Shown here: one piece after another, positions 24,985-36,053 of the stretch | Numbering within the stretch: the stretch's first letter is position 1 | How the letters are laid out: every line of letters begins with the position of its first letter | Assembly: GCF_030272615.1 (NCBI RefSeq) | Contig: NC_081411.1 | Coordinates: 159,196,471 to 159,260,470 of the forward strand | Origin: Cryptomeria japonica | Taxonomy: Eukaryota; Streptophyta; Pinopsida; Cupressales; Cupressaceae | Direction: 5' to 3' | Length of the DNA: 64,000 nucleotides | The notes under the pieces: model-generated | Database searches by the model: none | Seen by the model: only the letters and a program-made list of their open reading frames with translations | What the model was told of the DNA's origin: nothing | Translations under genes and position numbers: made by a program

Positions 24985-26104
24985 TGTAGCGTCCTAAAAT
25001 TGTGACACTTGCAATTTCGACTGCATTTCGGTCTTCACGATGGCGACGCAACACGGAACCTAAATGGAGACCCCGAAACTTGCTCATAGCACCAAAAACT
25101 GCATTTTTCCTGCACCCTGCCTGATCTCTCCTTGCACCTTGCTGTCCCGGGAGGTGGGACCAAAGCGCCCAGCGCCCTGGTCCTTTAGGACTAGGGTGCC
25201 CAACACCCTGGTCCCCCAGGACCATGGCACCCAGTGCCTTGGTCCCTGGCCCTATTTTGGGCCCGGTCTCCTATGGGGCTTCGGGTCTTTTTGTTTGCAA
25301 ATTGGAAAATAACATTTCCTGGTTAGCCCAAGGTCGGAAAAATCAGTCTATCAACCCTAATTGACAAGTATATAAACTACATTTCCTCTCCCATTTTGAA
25401 AGGATGGAAAAAAGGTGGAAACGATACTCAAACATTCAAGCATTCAAGCATTCAAGCATTCCTTCAAGCAATTGATCATTCTAAGTCTCCATTCAAGGCT
25501 AAGTGTTGCATTCAAGACAAGGATTCAACCATTGAAGAGGAGATCACATACTACTTACAACATACAACATACAACAACATCTATACCTTCGCATATAAGG
25601 ATACAAACATCCTTACAACAAGGTTGTAGGTACGCGACTGAAATTGAAGATCTGGAATCCTTGTGCAGAGACGAACAGATCCCCCTTCGTTTCGCGGATT
25701 TTTTGGAGGACCATGTGCACGCCGAGCACCATCGTCGCATCAACTTTTGCTCAAATTTGTAGGACAGTGCCATCTCGACATTTTACTACTAATTCTAGGT
25801 CCATAGCTTCATCCTATATCCCTATCTCTGTTTATAAGTGAATCTTTCTCACTTTCTATGCATTCCTAGCTTAATCCTTCTATCTACATTCTTTACAAAA
25901 GAGGGTAGCCTTGCTGTCTTAACCCTTGAAACTCATTTAGAATCCAATCTTGCATTGTGTGGGATTGGATCTTGTGGGTTTCAACCCCTCTTTTGAATGT
26001 AAAGTCTCCCCTAAGTGAAAACTGCCAACTCTAGTGACCTCCCTTCTCTCTCCTCGGAGTTGGGAGAGGGGAGAGCAACTAGGGTTTGATTTTTCTGCTT
26101 TACA
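24985..26104 (+). repeat. 3' LTR of element G
   Basis: 1,120 bp. It differs from the 5' LTR by an extra GC-rich unit (about 25166-25235: CCCAGCGCCCTGGTCC type), one fewer CATTCAAG octamer and scattered transitions. Confidence 0.9.
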
Positions 26105-28006
26105 ATTCTTCACAGTACTTGTTGAATTCACTAGACATGAATTCCCCTCCTTGATCAGTTCTCAGGCACTTGATCCTTTTACCGCTTTCCTTCTCCACTA
26201 ATGCTCTAAAAGCTTTGAACTTTACAAAATCTTCAGACTTATCTTTCAAGAATGTGACCCACATCATTCTTGAGCAGTCATCAGTGAGAATCATGAAGTA
26301 CCTATCACCCTGCACACTCCTAGTTTTCATAGGACCACACAAATCAGTATGCACAAGATCAAGAAAATTGTCAGCAGTGAAAGATTTACCTTTAAAGGTT
26401 GAGGAAGACATTTTCCCTAATTGACACTCTCTGCACAAGGTATTATCTAGTTTGCTTAGCACTGGCAACCCTCTAACTACCTTGATCTTACTAGCCTTCA
26501 CAATGTTATCAAAGTTTACATGGCAGTCTCTTATGCCATATCCAGCTATCATCAAATTTAGCCATAAGACATGTACTTATATTTGCATTCAGCTAAAATA
26601 GGTTACCTTTGGTCTACATGCCGATGGCCACCACTTCACCATTCTTTCCTCTGATTCTACACACTCCATTCTTGAATTCTAGAGTGAGACCACTATCGTT
26701 CAACTAGGCAACACTCAAAAGGTTGTGTCTGAGACCATCAACCCAGTACACATTGTCAGCACTACTCTTTCCATTCAGAGAGATGGACCCTCTGCCTTTG
26801 ACCATGCATGGTGCATCATTACCAAATCAAACCACACCACCATCATACTCTTCCAAGGATAGAAACTTGCTCTGGTCACCAGTCATATGGTGAGAGTAGC
26901 CACTATCAATAATCCACTCATTGGAATTATCAAACTGAGAGACAAGAGCCTTCTTGTCTAACACATCTTCCTTGATAGAAACAAACACAATATCTTCATT
27001 TTCTTCATCTTCTGATTCCTCATTTGTGACAGCTTCATCAACTAGCACAAAATAGTTTCTTCGATTTCCTCCTTTGAATTTCTTGAACCTTTCTGGTTTG
27101 TCCTTGTTGTCACCATTAGGACAGTTTACAACAATATGTCCTATCTGGTTACAAGAAAAGAATTTCAAAGGAAGCTTACCTCTATATTTGTTAGTTCCTT
27201 TAGGTAGTTTCCTGGCAAGGAGAGCTTCAAGTGCCATCAAAATCTCCTCATCATCCATTTCTCTGCTATGTCTTGGTTCACCACTAGTGCTAACTTCTTT
27301 TCCTTTTGTGGATGGTACAGTAGAAGCTTTAAAAGTTGATTCAGTCTTTTGAACAGTGCCATCAAAACTATTTAGCTCACAGGCTATCAACTTTGCAATG
27401 ATGGAGTCTAGGGATACCTTAGTCTTGTCTATTGATCTCAGCTCCTGAATAGCAGCAACCTTTATTGCATAGACTGGTAATAAGGATCTCAGGACTTTGC
27501 TTACTATAGTGGAATCTTCCATTTTACCACCTACACTCTTGATATCTCCAACAATGATTTTGATTCTTTTTCCATCCTATTGAATGGTCTCACCTTCAAC
27601 CATCTGCATGTCTTCAAACTTTCCTCTAAGGCTTTCTTCCTTAGCTTGTTTTACATGCTCGTCACCGCCATAGATATTTTTAAGAGTATCCCATACCTCT
27701 TTGGGATTTACCTTATCTTGGACATCAATAAACTCAATGTTAGATAAACTACTAATTAGGGCTTCCATGACTTGCCCATTCTCCTGCATCTCTCTCTTTT
27801 GGTCATCGGTGAGAGTACCGGTAGGCGCAACATAGGCATTCTCAACATAGCTCTAGTGTTGAGCACCCATGTTTCTAATGTATATCTTCATTCTGTCTTT
27901 CCATATACTAAAATTTTCTCTGTTAAACTTTGGACCTTCCCTTTTCATCATTAGACTGGGATCTTTACCTCAAGCGGTTAAGCTTATGACATAGAGGACT
28001 TGGAGG
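26105..28006 (-). pseudogene. gag-pol: Element A' gag, protease and integrase N-terminus (broken)
   Basis: On the minus strand, 27789-27577 and 27522-26827 are Gag in one frame. A zinc knuckle region (KFFSCNQIGHIVVNC) has its first Cys changed to Phe, the opposite loss to element A. The protease start reads DSGYSHHM (Cys to Tyr). A TGA follows GGVV at the same place as in element A. 26555-26100 carries the integrase zinc finger ([16 protein letters not shown]) and core, and here the second catalytic Asp is intact (LRTDQGGEF). The frame then runs into the element G insertion. Confidence 0.88.
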
Positions 28007-28008
28007 AT

Positions 28009-28020
28009 GCTCTGATACCA
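28009..28020 (-). other. Primer binding site of element A' (canonical initiator-Met type)
   Basis: GCTCTGATACCA on the plus strand is the exact reverse complement of TGGTATCAGAGC, 2 bp inside the 5' LTR. Confidence 0.9.
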
Positions 28021-28022
28021 AT

Positions 28023-29494
28023 TGATAACACAATGATGAATAGATAGTACCAAACTGGTACTAAGAGGGGGGAGGTGAATCAATATAGACAAAAACACAA
28101 TCTTAAACTGGTTTGTCAGCAAACACTGTGCATTGACAGACAAACAGTAACAATGGTCCTTAATTAGAGTACAACCGACGAAACCCAGAATAACTAAGAC
28201 AAGCATAAACCGGTTAACACTTATCTTCTCGTACAATCTAACACTTCATTTCCATTTCATCCTAATGCATCAATAGGCAATCTACCATCAAAGATATACA
28301 TATAAGAAACTAGATCAACATGATTCACTGCTTAACAGAAAACAACATAGCATCACATGAAGAAGACATCACACATGACATACATATTTTTCAAGTGGAA
28401 ACCCAACTGGGAAAAAACATGGTGGGGATGAATACCCACAAGCTTGTTTTTGAACTCTTTAGAAGTTCACTCTATTAGGAGCCTTTTCCGGCTAAAGACT
28501 GATACAATAGCATCTGTTAGGAACCGACCCTGTTAGGGATCACCTGATTAAGAGATGGCTAGAATACCCGGTTAAGGGTTAAACCCTATTAAAGGTTACC
28601 TTGTTAGAGGATTTCAAGAACTCAATTGTTTTGAGTCACCCTATTAAAGGATTTACAGCAAGCTGGTTAAAGCTACCCTGTTAAGGGATTTCTCAAATGT
28701 TGAAGTGGTTAGAGATCAATAGGTATTACAATGATCTGGTAGCAACACTCAATGTCAATGCAGATCTGCTTAAGCTCCTCTTCACCTTCTGCACTTACAC
28801 TCTGCAGGTATCACTTCTCTCCTCTTGTCCGGAAAGAATCACATATCTCTTCTCTTGGATACACACACACAAATTTTGCCAACAACCTCAGAAAGAATCA
28901 CAACATTGACCTTATAGGAAAATAGATAGGTCGGTAGCATAAACCCTAAACCCTAAACCTGTTAGGTTAAGGAATTCAAATGGTTCAATCCTGACCATTG
29001 AGCACACTGCATTAAATGCAATAGTCTTGATCTAATCTCAAGACATTCTCCATCATTTGTTTTCCACCAATTTCATGGTGACTGATAACCCATCACACAT
29101 TATCATCGTTTACAGAATTCACATATTCCCGAGGTAGATAGGAACAGTCTCCTTCATGTAAGATCCTTCATGCACACAAGGCTTATGTGGCAACATGATC
29201 TATTCTTTGTTATCATGCTAACTCATCACAAAAAGTCACTGGTTGAGCCACATAGGCTTGATGGACTCCAACCAGAAACCTTGAAGTTGAGACTACCAAT
29301 CAGTAGTCATATAAAGCTTCCATGTGTCGGTTCCCATAACCATATACCGGTTCACCTTGAACAAACACACCACTTCACTTTGGCACAAATGTCGGTTCAT
29401 AGTGTTATACTGGTTCTCTTCTCTTCATCATATTGACATCAATGACAACACACAATGTCATTATGTCCTCATACCAGGTCACATAATGCCAACA
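28023..29494 (-). repeat. 5' LTR of element A' (right copy)
   Basis: 1,472 bp, matching 14556-16023. It includes the AACC-rich units, the telomere-like CCCTAAACCCTAAACC near 28943 and the stem block at 28392-28424. It ends GCCAACA before the gttat duplication. Confidence 0.9.
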
Positions 29495-29499
29495 GTTAT

Positions 29500-29678
29500 G
29501 TGATGCTTATCTGTGCATGCAAATCTCTTTTCTTTGATGTTCTCTTCTTTCATAATTTATGCAATGCTTAAGTTAATTTTGAAGGATAGTTGCAGACTTG
29601 TAAGCTTGAATGTTTGAATTGTATGGAAATTGTTTTGACTGATTCACCCCCCCTCTAAGTCACCAGTTAATACTAACA
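29500..29678 (+). repeat. Element C 3' LTR, second part
   Basis: Continues the LTR from 14555 and contains the C-rich GATTCACCCCCCCTCT block typical of the Copia LTR ends here. It ends TACTAACA, which pairs with the TGTT start at 13521. The host sequence after it belongs to the LTR of element D. Confidence 0.75.
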
Positions 29679-30821
29679 TTATCTGCGTGATCGCTTCATA
29701 GGTGTTTGACAAGTGCAGACCGAAAGAGGTATCATATTTTCCAAATAGGGAAAACATGTTCTGAATGCAATAGGATTGATGGAGTCTGAGGATCCATTGT
29801 AGGTGGTCGATCTCTGGAAGGAGATCTGATTGGATTTGGTTTGCCTTAGGGTCAATGAAGAAACCCTAGCATGCCAGAAGTTTGAATGTCGGTCATGGCG
29901 AGAAAACTCAAGTATAAATATGTTGACTCATGACTCGAGAGGATTGAGAGTGAAAGAGCAACATAGAGACAATCAGTCAGAGACTTCATCTAAGATCATA
30001 AAGATTGAATGTTGGTGGTACAATCACTGAGAGGGTCTAGCAGTGGCTTAAACGACAAGATCAAAGTAACTCATAAACTGCAAAGTGAGTTGCAAAGGTG
30101 TGAAGCAGTGGTGCTGGAACTTGTAGAAAGGAAAAGAAAGTGTAGTTGTATTGTAGAAGTGACATTGAATATCCAACAAGGTGACATCCAAGCAGAGCTT
30201 GACCGGTAAGGAGAAAACCGACAGATATCAGAGTGAAGAGTACTTGTCATGGGAAGCAACAATGCATCTGACAGAATAAGAGTGTTGGTAGAGAAGAAGC
30301 AAAGCAGAGAAGAGGTAGATAAGAGAAGAAGCAAAAGGCTGAATTGGTAAGGTTGCAATAGATTGAAGGTGAGTATAGTACTGACAAAGATTTGTATAGA
30401 GGTGAACCGGTGGAGAGACTTATATGAGAGTTACAAAGTTCATTTGTAAGAAGGAGATTACTTTTTGTATTTATTATATGATCTTGTAATCATTGAGTTG
30501 GTGCTTAGTGCATGAGTTTGATGCTCCTTGGGTTGGTGCCCTAAATGTTGTAACCAAATATTTCATTGTGAAGCTAGATTGGAGCAATAGACTCTAGCAA
30601 CATTTCTCACCGAGGTTTTTTCCATGTTGGGTTTTCCTTGTACAACTAGTGTTATGTGATGTCCCTTTTATGCGTGGTTGCATTTGTGTCATCCTCCCAT
30701 CTAACTGATATGTTTTCCTTATGTTAGATCTGTTAATCGGTATACACACATAGGATAGAAAAGGGAAAAGTTTGGATACCACTTATTCACCCTCCCTCTC
30801 AGTGGAATCTTGTGTTCAACA
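29679..30821 (+). repeat. Element D 5' LTR, 5'-truncated by element C
   Basis: Aligns with 33796-34989 (GCTTCATAGGTGTTTGACAAG to CTCAGTGG and TTCAACA). It carries the TCACCGAGGTTTTTTCC block near 30610 and the C-rich end block at 30785. Confidence 0.8.
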
Positions 30822-30823
30822 AT

Positions 30824-30835
30824 TAGTATCAGAGC
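30824..30835 (+). other. Element D primer binding site
   Basis: TAGTATCAGAGC differs from the canonical initiator-Met complement by one G-to-A change and lies 2 bp after the LTR. Confidence 0.8.
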
Positions 30836-30889
30836 CTAGGTTCCTAGTTTATAAGCTTTCTCTAGCTTGGGTAGATTCTAGTATTTGAA

Positions 30890-32698
30890 CACAATAGTTT
30901 GTTTAGTGTCAATCCTTACTCTATATTTGATGGCTCAAACTATTCTATTTGGAGTTGTAGGATTGAAGTCTACATTTCCTCCATTGAGTTTGATGTATGG
31001 ATGTCAATAGTAATTGGCTTCCCTAGTAAAGTCAGTCCTGTCATCGATTCAAATACAGAAAGAAGACATTAGTGTAATGATGTAACAATGAAGGCTATAG
31101 TCTGTGGGTTATCAAATGATATTTCATCACAAGTGGATAGATGTAAATCGGCAAAGAGCTTATGGGACAACTTAAAGAAGCTCTATGGAAATGAGCCTAG
31201 CATTGCAAAAATAGTTTGTGAAGATAAGATGAAAAATGTAACACTAGAGTCTGCAGATGAAGGTAGATCAGTAAGCAGCTGCAGGAATGATGAAGAGGAA
31301 ACTCACCTCTTCATGGCTCAAGAATCAAAAGATGAAAGACACACATCTAAGAATGATCGTGCAGATCAGTCCTATAGGCAAGATGTGTTTGTCAGTGATA
31401 GTAAAGATGAAGAAGAAGAAGATGAAGCAGAAGTTGATCTTGAAGGAGAACTTGTAAGTGCACTCAGAGAACTTAGTAGAGTGAGGAATGAATATAATTT
31501 ATTCAAGAATGTTGCAGTTGTGGAACAAAATCGGTTAATAAAATGCCTTGAAGAATCTGAGAAATGTATCTCAGAATTGAAGACTCAACAAGATGACACC
31601 AAGGAATATAGGTGCAAAGATCTAGAGTCTAAGCTAGAGGTCAAGGATAAAGAATATCAACATCTAGGAGACATGGATAATCTCCAAAGAGATCTTGAGA
31701 AGTGTTAGGATGAGCTCAAGGTGAAAATCCAGTTTGATGGAAGTAGTGATGCCTTGGAAAAAATGTTGAAGAAGCAAAAGCATTCCAAGGATACCAGAGT
31801 ATTAGGATGTGGTACCGGTGAATGCTCTACAAGCAAGGAGACCTCCCACAAAGACATTTTGTTTGTCTCCTCTAATGGAGATAACAAGGGATAGACCTTC
31901 ACTATCCAGAATAATCCCAAGAAGAAGGTTGATCTAACCACAACTGGTGAAGACATGAAGCTAAGGATGAAGACTAGTGTTGCAAAAAGGAGAAACAATA
32001 TGGATCCCAAAGGAAAAGGAAAGATGGGAGAAGGAAGCTTCACCAGAAGAAAGAACTTGAGAAGAAAACAACAAAGACGACCTCCTACCAGTAGAAGACA
32101 AGGAAATGCTACCACCCACAAGACAAAGAAAGTATGGGAAAAAAAAGGATCAGATGGAAGGACTGCAGAATGTGGACAACCTAGGATCCATCCCCGAGGA
32201 ATCAGAAATGGAGATAATAAACCGATAAGATCTCCTCATGCATGGAAGAATAAATTTATAAGTCATATGCCACTCTTTACTACTTACTACTTCTCTTGCA
32301 AAGATTATAATCATAGGGAAGATTAAAGCATAAAGAGGCCTGAAAATAAGAATGTAGTATGTCCAAGAAGTAATGCATATGGCTATAGTATGTCAAGATG
32401 TAGAAACATGCATATATATGCTCCTATGCATAATAGGAAGAGTGCATTTTCTGCCTCAAGAAATGTAAACTATGTATGTTATAACTGCAATGGACTTGGC
32501 CATAGAAGTCATGAATGTAGGAACAAAAAAGTGCAGTCCCATGACAGTCGGTGTAGCCGCTATGCTCAACATGGAAATGGATATAGAGCATATGGGAGTC
32601 AAAGACCTATATGGAACCAAAGGATAAATGTCCCTGTAGGATCAAGAGGTCCACTGGTTTCGGTAGCCGATTACAACAACATCATCAAAAGAAGATAG
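30890..32698 (+). pseudogene. gag: Element D gag with coiled coil and zinc knuckle
   Basis: One frame of about 600 codons, broken by a few stops (about 31070, 31706, 31892, 32324). It starts with a Copia Gag N-terminal pattern (NPYSIFDGSNYSIWSCRIEV) but the start ATG is not evident. A second conserved stretch is LSNDISSQVDRCKSAKSLWD. A long acidic, coiled-coil-like segment follows (31390-31690). A basic region (RRKNLRRKQQRRPPTSRR) and a canonical zinc knuckle, CYNCNGLGHRSHEC, lie near the end. No protease, integrase or polymerase is present before the 3' LTR. Confidence 0.75.
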
Positions 32699-33377
32699 TC
32701 TAACCGGTTTGACACAAGGTCCCCCAATCATTTGATTGGCATGAACACAATTTGCTTCTACAACAATGCTTCCAATCATGATGCAAAATCTAGTATAGCA
32801 AGGACCAGTCAGAAAAAAGAAGGTAAGACCTACTCCCAAGACTGAAAATGGGAAGAAGAATGAGACCTGCTCCCAAGACTAAAAAGGGAAGCCATGTTGG
32901 TGCAATGCAAAATGCAGATGACAAGGATACACTCCCACTAGTAAGTGGAGCTTATCTCCTATTATGCATGAAATGCATCATAGTAATCCGAGATAAGACA
33001 AAAGAGTAGAAGGCAAGTGATTGAAGGCTCACACTAGATGAATCAGTGAAACACTAAGCTTCCTTAGATGCATGAAATCAAAGATGTGCACCAGATTGGA
33101 AATGGTAGACATGATGAGTTACCAGTATAGAGAAGGAATGATAGGTTTGTCACTTTAACAAACCAGTTGATAGGAGAACTGGTCCATTGATGAAGAAGGA
33201 AAATTTGAGTAGTTGTAGATAGAGGATGCAACTAGATTGAAGATAGAGAAAGATGTTGCCACAGATGCAGATAGATGAAGATTTTTGAAGGTTGATGACA
33301 TGGTGTCATCAAAGTGGTTACCGATAAGTATGTCCACTGGTAAATCTGAAAAAGTGAAAGATTGAAAGGCTCCCATT
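32699..33377 (+). other. Element D internal non-coding remainder
   Basis: 680 bp between the gag stop and the 3' LTR. Reading frames are heavily broken. Purine-rich but no clean polypurine tract; GAAAGATTGAAAGG at 33355-33368 is the best candidate. Confidence 0.4.
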
Positions 33378-34989
33378 TGTTGAAGATATGCATGAGGTGG
33401 CTTGGCAAGTGTGATGACTAGCTTAGGTGTTCCACGAGAAGAGAAGCAATGTTCTAGTTTGAAGGCAGGTCAGTTAGGGTATAACCGATAGGGTCTGTGA
33501 ACCGACAGATAACCTGGTTGTGTGGTTGGTTGGTGATCTTGTCTAGACCGACACAAAAGAATTAGCAGAGGTGGATGCCAAAAAAGATGACATGTAGGAA
33601 ATAGGTTTCATGTACGTTGTGGTCGATGAAGTGTTGTTGGTGAGGTAGATGGTGATTGGTTGACATTAAAGTTGATAGCCTATTTCATGAGTTGAGTGCA
33701 AATGAGTGCAGCTCAATACTAATCAAAGGATAGAGATCTGATTCAATGGCTTCATGATCAAGGTCCAGTGTCTAGGTACTGATTAGGGTAGGTGAAGCTA
33801 TCTATTTGATTGCTTCATAGGTGTTTGACAAGTGAAGGCCAAAAGAGGTGTTGTGTTTGCCAAATAGGACAAATGTGTTCTAAACGTAGTAGGATTGGCA
33901 GAGTCTAATTGATCCATTGCAAGTGGTCGATCTATGGAAGGAGATCTGATTGGATTTGGTTTGACTCAGGATCGATGAAGAAACCCTTGCACACCGGAAG
34001 TTTGAATGTCAGACATGGTAGGAAAACTCAAGTATAAATATGCCAACTCATGATAGAAGAGGATTGATGATGTTGTCGGTCGGATGATGAAGGATTGAGA
34101 GTGAAAGAGCAATAGAGAGCCAACCAGTCAGAGACTTCATCTAAGATCATAAAGACTCAATGTTGGAGATACAATCGATGAGAGGGTTGAGAAGTGGCTT
34201 AACTAGAAAGATTAGAGTAACCAATAAACTGCAAAGTGAGTTGTAGAGGTGTGAACCAGTGGTGTTGGAACCTACAGAAAGGAAGAGAAAGTGTAGCTAT
34301 GTTGTAGCAGTGATAGTGAAGATCCGACAAGGTGAGATCTGAGTAGAGCCTGACCGGTAAGGGGAAAACTGATAGAGATCAAAGTGAAGAGTACTGGTGG
34401 TGGTAAGCAACAATGCATCTGACAAAATAAGAGTGCTAACAAAGAAGAGGAAAATCAGAGAAGAGGTATAGAAGAGAAGAAGTAGAAGGGTGAGCCAGTA
34501 AGGTTGCAATAGAGTGAAGGTGAGTAGAGTACCAACAAAGATCTATATAGAGGTGAACCAGTGGAGAGAATTACATGAGAGTTACAAAGTTCATTTGTAA
34601 CAAGGAGATTACTTTTGTATTTATTATATGATCTTGTAATCACTGAGTTGGTGCTCCTTGGGTTGGTGCACTAAAGCAAAAGTGGTCTCTCCTTGTGTTG
34701 GTGCCCTAAATGTTGTAATTGAATGTTTCATTGTGAGGATAGATTGGAGAAATAGACTCTAGCACCATTTCTCACTGAGGTTTTTCCCATGTTGGTTTTT
34801 CCTTGTACATCTAGTGTTATGTGATGTCCCTTTTATGTGTGGTTACATTTGCATTGTCCTCCCATCTAACCAGTATGTGTGCCTTATGTTAGATCTGTTA
34901 ATCGGTATACACATATAGGCTAGAAAAGGGAAAAGTTTGGATACCACTGATTCACCCCCCCCCCTCTCAGTGGCATCTTGTATTCAACA
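33378..34989 (+). repeat. Element D 3' LTR
   Basis: The start is set by TGTTGAA at 33378, which is the exact inverse of the TTCAACA end at 34989 (7-bp inverted terminus). Only the part from 33796 can be aligned with the truncated 5' LTR. Length 1,612 bp. Confidence 0.6.
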
Positions 34990-35460
34990 CACAATGATTT
35001 AGAGCAATTTATTAAGTGTATCAGATATAATAATCAAAAGATGTCACTACCAAGATACGATAACTGGTTCTTTTCTAGATTGAGTGTGTATACCAACCAA
35101 AAGAAAATGTTAAAGAGGAACAACCTCGATTTTGAAGCATTTCATGAATAGATATCTACGAAAAGGACTGAACATGAGATTCGAGCATGGGCAAGCATGT
35201 GACAAAATGAATTAAATGCTTATTTCACATATGATGAATTTATGCAAAGGATTGAATGAAAGGGATAGAAGGATATAAAAGAGGTGTTGGATAATAGATA
35301 TACTATTTGAATATTTGTGTGAGGATAGATGGAAATGTATTCTAGATGAGTGTTGGTATACAACTCGAGAAGTGATGAAGAAATGGAGGAAAATTGAATT
35401 TTGGGACATAAGAACCTAAAATAGATAAAGGAAATTATGGAACAATAGTTTTAGAAAGAT
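34990..35460 (+). pseudogene. Decayed coding stretch of unknown family
   Basis: The plus strand gives protein-like segments (RYDNWFFSRLSVYTNQKKML, NELNAYFTYDEFMQRIE, then after a frame change DRWKCILDECWYTTREVMK). Most interruptions are TAG or TGA where Trp would fit. I do not recognise the family. It is probably part of an older repeat into which element D inserted. Confidence 0.3.
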
Positions 35461-35462
35461 GT

Positions 35463-36053
35463 TTAGATAGATGGTTGAAAGAAGTTCAAATATGTGTACC
35501 TTTGTTGATCTTTCTTATGGATCATTTGAGGTGATGGATTGGTGGATGGAGGGAGGTAAGGACCTAAGATGGATGAAAGGGATGGAGAGTTTGACTTTGG
35601 AATGAAAAGACATAAAATGGATTTGGAGGATGAAGAGTTTGACTTTGGAATGAAAGGACCTAAAATGGATTTGGAGGATGAAGAGCTTGACTTTGGAATG
35701 AAAGGACCTAAAATGGATTTGGAGGATGAAATGATTCCTTGATCTTGGTCTTGACTTGGAGTAGGATCATTTGAGTTTGTGCTTTTCTCTTGATTTTGAG
35801 TTAGATTAGTGAAGGATATGGAAGGGATATCATGCTCTTTCTTAGGAGGTGGATGTTGAATTGAACTATGCTCTTGAGATGAAAGGGGATCATAATGGAT
35901 GGAATACCAAAATATTAGGGGATCATCATAAGATTCTTGATAGGTGGGATCTTGATCAAAAATAGGATTACATTGGAGAGCCATGATATCTTGATCTTGA
36001 TTTAGGCTAGGACTCATTTCCTTTGAATAAGCTTCTTCTTTTTCAAGTGACAA
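35463..36053 (-). CDS. Hypothetical Ser/Pro/Gln-rich ORF with 16-residue repeats
   Basis: An open frame of 196 codons starting at an ATG at 36053 (MSLEKEEAYSKEMSPSL). The middle is rich in Pro, Gln and Ser, and the C-terminal third has three near-identical 16-residue units of the type SSSSKSILGPFIPKSN, followed by a diverged one. It lies downstream of the gypsy F primer site and leader on the same strand, so it may be the start of that element's Gag, but no Gag domain is visible. The opposite strand of the same repeats also gives Trp-rich sense with many stops, so the coding strand is uncertain. Confidence 0.35.
   Translation of the reverse strand: MSLEKEEAYSKEMSPSLNQDQDIMALQCNPIFDQDPTYQESYDDPLIFWYSIHYDPLSSQEHSSIQHPPPKKEHDIPSISFTNLTQNQEKSTNSNDPTPSQDQDQGIISSSKSILGPFIPKSSSSSSKSILGPFIPKSNSSSSKSILCLFIPKSNSPSLSSILGPYLPPSTNPSPQMIHKKDQQRYTYLNFFQPSI
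35590..35733. repeat. Three tandem 48-bp units
   Basis: Units at 35590-35637, 35638-35685 and 35686-35733 share TTTGACTTTGGAATGAAA and GGATTTGGAGGATGAAGAG. They differ at only a few bases. The 48-bp length keeps frame. A diverged fourth unit precedes them. Confidence 0.85.

Larger units (their letters stand above)
18519..26104 (+). mobile_element. Element G: Gypsy-type, Gag-protease only, inserted in A' integrase
   Basis: LTRs at 18519-19615 and 24985-26104 both begin TGTAGC and end GCTTTACA. The flanks gttct (18514-18518) and attct (26105-26109) form a 5-bp duplication with one G/A difference; the uninterrupted site in element A supports this. A tRNA-type primer site and a purine tract sit at the expected places. 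The 5.4-kb interior has one 1,120-codon frame with Gag and a protease-like segment but no reverse transcriptase, RNase H or integrase, so the element must have relied on enzymes supplied in trans. A related solo LTR is at 49068-50357. Confidence 0.92.
14556..29494 (-). mobile_element. Copia element A', minus strand, hosting element G
   Basis: LTRs lie at 14556-16023 (3' end of the element) and 28023-29494 (5' end), flanked by a perfect gttat duplication at 14551-14555 and 29495-29499. It spans 14.9 kb, of which 7.6 kb is the inserted element G; the original element was about 7.35 kb, the same as element A. The primer binding site is at 28009-28020 and the purine tract (AAAGGGGGAGAT on the minus strand) at 16024-16035. 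Its proteins are clear sisters of those of element A, while the U3 parts of the LTRs differ. Confidence 0.93.
29679..34989 (+). mobile_element. Element D: gag-only Copia-type element, right part
   Basis: The 5' LTR is visible only from 29679 because element C inserted within it. The interior runs from 30822 to 33377 and the 3' LTR from 33378 to 34989. The 5' LTR fragment aligns with the 3' LTR from about 33796. The interior encodes a Gag-type protein with a zinc knuckle and nothing of pol, so the element is non-autonomous or deleted. The TSD cannot be checked because the left end is out of view. Confidence 0.75.
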
